This document shows, piece after piece, positions 58,996 through 64,000 of a DNA stretch of 64,000 nucleotides (positions within the stretch are counted from its first letter, which is position 1; every line of letters begins with the position of its first letter). Below the pieces are notes generated by a model. It ran no database searches. It was given only the letters and a program-made list of their open reading frames with translations, and had not been told where the DNA came from. Where the stretch lies: the NCBI RefSeq assembly GCF_900313035.1, contig NZ_OMPS01000014.1:1-64000 (forward strand), in the 5' to 3' direction. The stretch comes from Ruegeria sp. EL01 (GTDB lineage: Bacteria > Pseudomonadota > Alphaproteobacteria > Rhodobacterales > Rhodobacteraceae). The position numbers and the translations under genes are program-made.

Positions 58996-60438
58996 TCAGG
59001 CTGATAACCCGAGCCCGCCTCTGACTTTGAGTTCGATGTAGTCTTCCAGCCCAAACGGCCCACCTTCGCGCCCGTTTCCGGATTGTTTATAACCTCCAAA
59101 CGGCGAGCCGTAGCTGGTGCTCTGACCGTTGATCGTAACGGTGCCTGCGCGCAACGCGGCACAGACGCGGTTGGCACGCTCCGCGTCTCCGGTCTGAAGG
59201 AATGCGGCCAGGCCAAATACAGTATCGTTGGCGATGGTGATCCCTTGCTCTTCGGTCTCAAAGGGAATGATGACCAAAACAGGGCCAAAGATCTCTTCGC
59301 GCGCGATGCGCATCTGGTTGTTCACATCCGCGAAAATGGTCGGGCGGGCATACCAGCCGTGTTCGAACCCATCGGGTTTGCCGAGGCCACCAGCTAAAAG
59401 CCGCGCACCTTCATCTAGCCCGACCTGGATCATCGCCTGAACGCGGTCATATTGCAGCTGATCGAAGAGAGGTCCGATATGATCACCGGGATCAGCAGGA
59501 TCCCCGATCTTTTGATCAGCAGCGGCGCGTGACGCAATCTCAAGGACGGTTTCGTAACACCTACGTTCGACTAGCATACGGGTCGGTGCATTGCAGGACT
59601 GGCCCGTGTTATGAAAGCAATTGGCAACCGATGCAGTCACCCGCGCCTCCAGATCTTCACCGTTGTCGGCGAAGATCAGGTTGGGGGACTTTCCGCCCAG
59701 CTCCAACGCCACGCGTTTGACCGTATCAGCCGCGTCCTTTGACACCAGTATGCCCGCCCGGGTGGAACCGGTGAAGGACATCATGGCAACGTCGGGGTGG
59801 TGCGACATTGCCGATCCAACCTCTGGACCATCGCCGAAGACCAAATTGAAAACACCTGCCGGATAACCCGCTTCGTGGACAAACTCCGCAAAAAGCGCGG
59901 CCGAAAGCGGCGTGTATTCTGAGGGCTTCAAAACGCAGGTGGCCCCGGTCGCCAAAGCAGGCAGCACCTTTTGCGCGACCTGGCTGATCGGCCAGTTCCA
60001 AGGTGTGATCAGCCCACAGACACCGATCGGTTCGCGATACAACACATCGCCGTTGGGCAGGGTCTCGGATTCATGGTGGTCTTTCAGTGTTTCGATAAAC
60101 GACTTGATATGGTCTATGCCGCAGCCCGCTTGCATTGCACGTGACATGTCGATGGGCGCGCCCATCTCGCGGGTGATCGCCCAAGCCATCTCTTCCAATC
60201 GGTTGGTATAGACCTGCAGTAAACAGTTCAAAAGCGCGATACGCTCAGCCTTGGAGGTTTTGGAGAATGTCTCAAAGGCCCGGTTGGCGGCCGCCACGGC
60301 CTGATCGACATCTGCAGCGGAACCAAGAGTGACTTCACCCAGAACGCTGTTGTCCGCAGGGTTCCTTATCGGGAAGCGCTTGCCGTTGGTGGGTGCTACC
60401 CAACTGCCGTCGATGTAGTGTTTATTCAGGTTTTCCAT
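58996..60438 (-). CDS. NAD(P)-dependent aldehyde dehydrogenase
   Basis: The protein (480 aa) oxidises an aldehyde to the acid. The general-base Glu is in VALELGGKSPNLIF, and the catalytic Cys is in HNTGQSCNAPTRML. The conserved GVCGLITPWNWPI and the C-terminal PFGGYKQSGNGREGG are present. ATG 60438 is chosen; an in-frame GTG at 60447 is possible. It is 22 bases after the enolase-superfamily gene. It probably receives the aldehyde made by the GMC enzyme of the same operon. Confidence 0.9.
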   Translation of the reverse strand: MENLNKHYIDGSWVAPTNGKRFPIRNPADNSVLGEVTLGSAADVDQAVAAANRAFETFSKTSKAERIALLNCLLQVYTNRLEEMAWAITREMGAPIDMSRAMQAGCGIDHIKSFIETLKDHHESETLPNGDVLYREPIGVCGLITPWNWPISQVAQKVLPALATGATCVLKPSEYTPLSAALFAEFVHEAGYPAGVFNLVFGDGPEVGSAMSHHPDVAMMSFTGSTRAGILVSKDAADTVKRVALELGGKSPNLIFADNGEDLEARVTASVANCFHNTGQSCNAPTRMLVERRCYETVLEIASRAAADQKIGDPADPGDHIGPLFDQLQYDRVQAMIQVGLDEGARLLAGGLGKPDGFEHGWYARPTIFADVNNQMRIAREEIFGPVLVIIPFETEEQGITIANDTVFGLAAFLQTGDAERANRVCAALRAGTVTINGQSTSYGSPFGGYKQSGNGREGGPFGLEDYIELKVRGGLGLSA

Positions 60439-60460
60439 TGGGTTCACCGTTGATGAGTGA

Positions 60461-61669
60461 TCATGGGTTCACCGGCTCTGTCACCAAGTTCAGGTGCAAT
60501 TCTTTGCCGGTGTAAGGATGCGCGGCGATGACCGCGTCGTTTAACTCCACACCCAACCCCGGAGACACGGGGGGGAGGACAAAACCCGCCTCCCAAGAGA
60601 TGGGTGTGGTCAGGAAGTCCATAAGCGGGCCGTCGAAGCGACCGATGGATTCCAGGATTAGAAAATTCGGGCTACAGGTTGCGATCTGGATATTTGCCGC
60701 GGCCACAACAGGGCCGCAATACAAATGCGGTGCAATCTGTACCTGACGCGTTTCGGCCATGGATGCTATTTTCTTGGCCTCCAGCAAGCCACCCACCCGA
60801 CCCAGGTTCATCTGTAAAATTGAGGCTGCGCCAGCTTCGAGCAGGCGGGCAAACTCATGCTTGGTGCAAAGCCTTTCACCTGCGGCAACCGGGATGGCGG
60901 TGTAACGGGCAACTTCTGCCATATCGGCAGGGTTTTCTGGCGGAATGGGTTCTTCAAACCAAAGCGGGTCATACGCCTCGAGCCGTCGTGCCATCCGTTT
61001 GGCACCTGACACCGTGAACTGACCGTGGGTACCAAACAGAAGATCGGCCTTATCGCCCACAGCGCTACGGATCTGCCGGCAAAACGCTTCGGACAGGTCC
61101 AGATCGCTAAGCCGTGGCTGATGACCATCATAGACGGTGTACGGACCTGCGGGGTCGAATTTGACGGCGGTAAAGCCTTGTTCAACAGCCCGCACCGCCG
61201 CCTCAGCGGCGATATCCGCGTCATTGTAGACATTGGGCTTATCAAGGTCTGGGTAAACATCCCCGTCAGCCGGGTAGAGGTATGTGTAACTGCGAAGGCA
61301 ATCATGAACTTTACCACCCAACAGCTGATAGACCGGCTGATCCGCGGCTTTGCCGATTATGTCCCAGCAAGCCATTTCAAGCCCGCTCAGCACTCCCATC
61401 ACCGTTACGTCGGGGCGCATGGTAAACCCGGCGCCATAGGTCTGACGCCAGAGGCGTTCAATATGGTGCGGATCCCGGCCAGCGAATTGCCGTTCAAACA
61501 CATCATGTGCCATGGCCGTGCAAAGACCGGGCCCGAAGGTTGCATTGTAAATCTCGCCCACGCCGGTGACGCCGCAGGCCGTTGTGAGGCGCAGAAAGAT
61601 AAAATACCGGCCACCGTGGCGTGGCGGCGGGTTTGCCACGACAAAGGTTTCGAGCTTTTCGAGTCTCAT
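60461..61669 (-). CDS. Mandelate racemase / enolase-superfamily enzyme (sugar-acid dehydratase-like)
   Basis: The protein has 402 residues. The capping N-domain is followed by the barrel: FTAVKFDPAGPYTVYDGH (Lys), LLFGTHGQFTVSGAKR, PLWFEEPIPPENPADM (metal Glu), AAGERLCTKHEF (metal Glu) and IAPHLYCGPVV (His). Some relatives dehydrate sugar acids such as galactonate or gluconate. The GTHGQ segment stands where many members have an Asp metal ligand, seen in a subgroup of the family. Its start overlaps the GMC gene end. The substrate is unknown. Confidence 0.87.
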   Translation of the reverse strand: MRLEKLETFVVANPPPRHGGRYFIFLRLTTACGVTGVGEIYNATFGPGLCTAMAHDVFERQFAGRDPHHIERLWRQTYGAGFTMRPDVTVMGVLSGLEMACWDIIGKAADQPVYQLLGGKVHDCLRSYTYLYPADGDVYPDLDKPNVYNDADIAAEAAVRAVEQGFTAVKFDPAGPYTVYDGHQPRLSDLDLSEAFCRQIRSAVGDKADLLFGTHGQFTVSGAKRMARRLEAYDPLWFEEPIPPENPADMAEVARYTAIPVAAGERLCTKHEFARLLEAGAASILQMNLGRVGGLLEAKKIASMAETRQVQIAPHLYCGPVVAAANIQIATCSPNFLILESIGRFDGPLMDFLTTPISWEAGFVLPPVSPGLGVELNDAVIAAHPYTGKELHLNLVTEPVNP

Positions 61670-63291
61670 ATGGCACCGCCTTGCCGGATCGGATGTGCCG
61701 TATCCTGCAGGATCATTTCAGCGCCGCGCGCGGCCAGCATCATGACAGGTGCATTGGTGTTGCCAGATGTCACGTTCGGAAAGGACGACGCATCAATCAC
61801 CCGCAACCCCGCCACGCCATGCACCCGCAATCGCGCATCCAGAACCGAAGATTTTTCCGAGGCGCCCATGCGGCAGGTGCAACTGGCATGGTAAACTGAA
61901 CCGGCACGCGCCTGGAAATCCGCAAGCAAATCATTGTCGGACATAGCGGCGATATCCGGACCGTCGCGCGATACAGATTGAATGGCTGGCGTACCTGCCA
62001 GTTTTTGGGCGGCACGGCCTGCTGCGATGGCCAGCGCGCAGTCGTCGTTGGTCGAAAGCGAATAAGGCCTGATGTCTGGCCCAACTTTTGGATCCGCTGA
62101 TGTGATCGTAACCTCGCCCCGGCTGGTCGGGCGGCACGGCTGCGCGCATATCAGAAACCCTGCCTTAGATGCGACGTCAGGTTTGCCATCAGCGCGCATT
62201 GTGTAAGACATCGGGTTGCAGTACATCTGCAAATCGGCACGCTGACCCTGATCGGAACGCACAAAGCCACTCACCTGATTGATCGGTACACTGAGCGGCC
62301 CAGCCCGTGTCAAAAGGTACTGTAGCCCTGCCGCGATTTTACCGGGCCAATTACCCAGACTGTTGTTCAATGTCGGTTCGGTCGCGGCAAACTGATAGGA
62401 AATCCCCAGATGATCCTGCAGCCCCTGCCCCACCTGCGACAGGTTGGCGTGAACTTTGATCCCGTGGCGCTGCAACACCTCTGCCGGGCCGATCCCTGAA
62501 ATCTGCAAAAGCTGTGGCGAGTTGATCGCGCCAGCGCTGACAATCACTTCGCGTGCCGCCCTAGCCTGCACGCGCTGCGTGCCTTGAGTGTACTCGACAC
62601 CAGTGGCAACACCATTTTGTAAAACAACGCGTTCTACCAGAGCGTTGGACACAACGCGCAGGTTGTTTCGCTTCAAGGCTGGCCGCAAAAACGCATCAGC
62701 TGCCGACCAGCGCCGACCGTTTTTTACAGTACTGCGCAGTCGCGCAATCCCTTCTCGTTTTGACCCGTTCAAATCGTCAACGACGGGCCAACCCGCCTGC
62801 CGGGCCGCCTGCAGAAAATGAGCGGAGAACGGGTGCATCCGCGCGCTGGTGTCACTGACATGCACGCGCCCGAAACTGGGTTTTTCAGCTTCGCTGGGGG
62901 CTACCTGTGTTTCAAGCTGGGAATAGGTTGCCCTGACGGATTGCCAGTTCCAACCTACCGCACCTGCGGTCTCCCAATCGTCGAAGTCATGCGGAAGGCC
63001 TTGCAGATAGGCCATCGCATTGATCGAAGACGACCCGCCAATCACCCGGCCACGCGGCCAAAAGGTGGTACGATTGGCAAGCCCAGGGTCTGCCTTGGCA
63101 GTGTAGCACCAGTTCAAAGATGGATCATCGTAGGTTTTGCCATACCCCAACGGGACCTTGATCCTGAAGCGGCGGTCACTGCCGCCCGCCTCGATCAGCA
63201 AAACCTTGTGACGTCCACTCGCCGAAAGCCGATCAGCCAGAACACATCCTGCTGAGCCTGCCCCAACAACAATGAAATCGTACGTCTCCAC
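61666..63291 (-). CDS. GMC-family FAD oxidoreductase (choline/alcohol dehydrogenase-like)
   Basis: The protein has 541 residues. FAD motif FIVVGAGSAGCVLADRLS, GMC signature 1 (GRVIGGSSSINAMAYLQG) and signature 2 (GAINSPQLLQISGIGP) are clear. The active-site His is in VYHASCTCRMG and the partner Asn in GNTNAPVMML. It oxidises an alcohol to an aldehyde with a quinone or other acceptor. The start is GTG 63291, supported by GGGAGAG nine bases upstream; earlier in-frame codons are not supported. It is the first gene of the catabolic operon, divergent from a LysR gene. Confidence 0.9.
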   Translation of the reverse strand: METYDFIVVGAGSAGCVLADRLSASGRHKVLLIEAGGSDRRFRIKVPLGYGKTYDDPSLNWCYTAKADPGLANRTTFWPRGRVIGGSSSINAMAYLQGLPHDFDDWETAGAVGWNWQSVRATYSQLETQVAPSEAEKPSFGRVHVSDTSARMHPFSAHFLQAARQAGWPVVDDLNGSKREGIARLRSTVKNGRRWSAADAFLRPALKRNNLRVVSNALVERVVLQNGVATGVEYTQGTQRVQARAAREVIVSAGAINSPQLLQISGIGPAEVLQRHGIKVHANLSQVGQGLQDHLGISYQFAATEPTLNNSLGNWPGKIAAGLQYLLTRAGPLSVPINQVSGFVRSDQGQRADLQMYCNPMSYTMRADGKPDVASKAGFLICAQPCRPTSRGEVTITSADPKVGPDIRPYSLSTNDDCALAIAAGRAAQKLAGTPAIQSVSRDGPDIAAMSDNDLLADFQARAGSVYHASCTCRMGASEKSSVLDARLRVHGVAGLRVIDASSFPNVTSGNTNAPVMMLAARGAEMILQDTAHPIRQGGAI

Positions 63292-63429
63292 CCATGTCTC
63301 TCCCTGCAATTGCCGTGGCGTAGCTGTTGGCCAAGTGACAGTTCTGCAAAGAGTTCCCACATGGAGATTGTTAAATCAAACAATGGATTTTATGGTATTG
63401 ACCTAAAATAATTTAAAGGTCATGCACTC

Positions 63430-64000
63430 ATGGAGTTACCTCATCCAACATGGCTTCGCACGTTCGAAGCAGCCACTCGGCTCGGTAGTTTTTCTGCTGC
63501 GGCCGCTGAACTTGGGTTGACGCCAGCAGCAGTCAGTCAACAGATGCGCTTGCTTGAAAAGCATTTGAAAACAACGTTGTTTGAAAGATTGCCGCGCGGA
63601 GTTGCTTTGACGGATATGGGCAAAGCCTACGCCCAACCTGTGCGGAAAGGCCTGAGCGATATGCAGGTCGCCACCACCGGTTTGTTCGGCGGGGCGAAAC
63701 GACAACACGTCAAAGTCCGGGCATCAATCTCTTTTGCGGCCTTGATCATCGCACCCAGGCTGAACGAGTTTCTCGCCAGTCATCCCCATATCGAAGTGGA
63801 GCTGTCTACTTTCGTCTGGGCAAACAGATTTCAGGACGGGATAAGTGACGTCGATATCCGTTTTGGATATGGCGATTGGTCGGATGGTCATATTACACAC
63901 CTTGGTCATGAATTTGCCGTCCCGGTTTGTCGCCCGGACTACCTGGCAAGTTTCCAAGGCAAACCAACGCTCGATAAGCTCGCCGCCCAGCATATCATCA
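63430..64000 (+). CDS. LysR-family regulator, 3' end beyond the window
   Basis: About 190 residues are visible and the frame stays open to the window edge. The helix-turn-helix is clear: TWLRTFEAATRLGSFSAAAA, then ELGLTPAAVSQQMRLLEKHL and FERLPRGVALTDMG, of the GcvA-like type. The effector domain begins VKVRASISFAALIIAPRL. It is divergent from the GMC operon with 138 bases between, so it is the likely regulator of that operon. Confidence 0.87.
   Translation, partial: MELPHPTWLRTFEAATRLGSFSAAAAELGLTPAAVSQQMRLLEKHLKTTLFERLPRGVALTDMGKAYAQPVRKGLSDMQVATTGLFGGAKRQHVKVRASISFAALIIAPRLNEFLASHPHIEVELSTFVWANRFQDGISDVDIRFGYGDWSDGHITHLGHEFAVPVCRPDYLASFQGKPTLDKLAAQHII

Overview
The window looks like a chromosomal segment of an alphaproteobacterium, most likely a Rhodobacterales / Roseobacter-group bacterium. 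This is inferred from gene content: tripartite tricarboxylate transport, a dense set of small catabolic operons with ABC transporters, a PstS-OmpA fusion beside a Hanks-type kinase, and RTX and RHS exoproteins. No rRNA, tRNA or marker gene is present to prove it.

Layout. (1) 1-494: 5' part of a tyrosine recombinase cut by the window edge. (2) 1042-13081: a carboxylate-use island with tcuA/tcuB, a GntR regulator, an AbrB-family membrane protein, a D-2-hydroxyacid dehydrogenase, a small coupled protein, a PrpF isomerase, a fused TctA-TctB permease, TctC and the TctD/TctE two-component system. Two promoters share a paired GTATAC site that probably binds the GntR protein. (3) 13.2-24.8 kb: a LysR regulator with an NhaC-type antiporter and a cupin-like protein, an agmatinase-family enzyme, a lone glycosyltransferase, a superoxide dismutase-rhodanese fusion, a glutathionyl-hydroquinone reductase, and a sterol-desaturase-family enzyme coupled to a 36-residue lipoprotein. 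Long gene-poor gaps here hold decayed IS and regulator remnants. (4) 25.2-39.8 kb: exoproteins, all on the minus strand. These are a serralysin-type protease with four tryptophan-rich modules and a six-gene run: a 92-residue protein, a lactone-oxidase-like flavoprotein, two glycine-rich proteins, a 1951-residue SpvB/FG-GAP/RHS protein, and an alanine-rich protein with no Lys or Arg. The run has an IS6-type remnant on one side and a possible IS end on the other.

(5) 40.2-51.5 kb: two XRE-cupin regulators, a tightly overlapped operon (luciferase-like monooxygenase, GST, flavin reductase, alpha/beta hydrolase, SnoaL-like protein), and a five-gene peptide/nickel-type ABC importer. Import followed by flavin-dependent oxidation of an unknown compound is the likely logic. 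(6) 52.1-57.4 kb: PstS-OmpA fusion, an exported unknown protein, and a transmembrane Ser/Thr kinase with a long alanine/glutamate-rich stalk, a candidate envelope-sensing trio. (7) 57.5-64 kb: a catabolic operon (GMC oxidoreductase, enolase-superfamily enzyme, aldehyde dehydrogenase, cupin, 3-hydroxyisobutyrate-dehydrogenase-like enzyme) read away from a divergent LysR gene that runs off the window.

The best candidates for something undescribed are the six-gene surface/secreted cluster at 28.7-39.8 kb and the kinase trio at 52-57 kb. All functional calls come from reading motifs in the sequence; no database search was possible.
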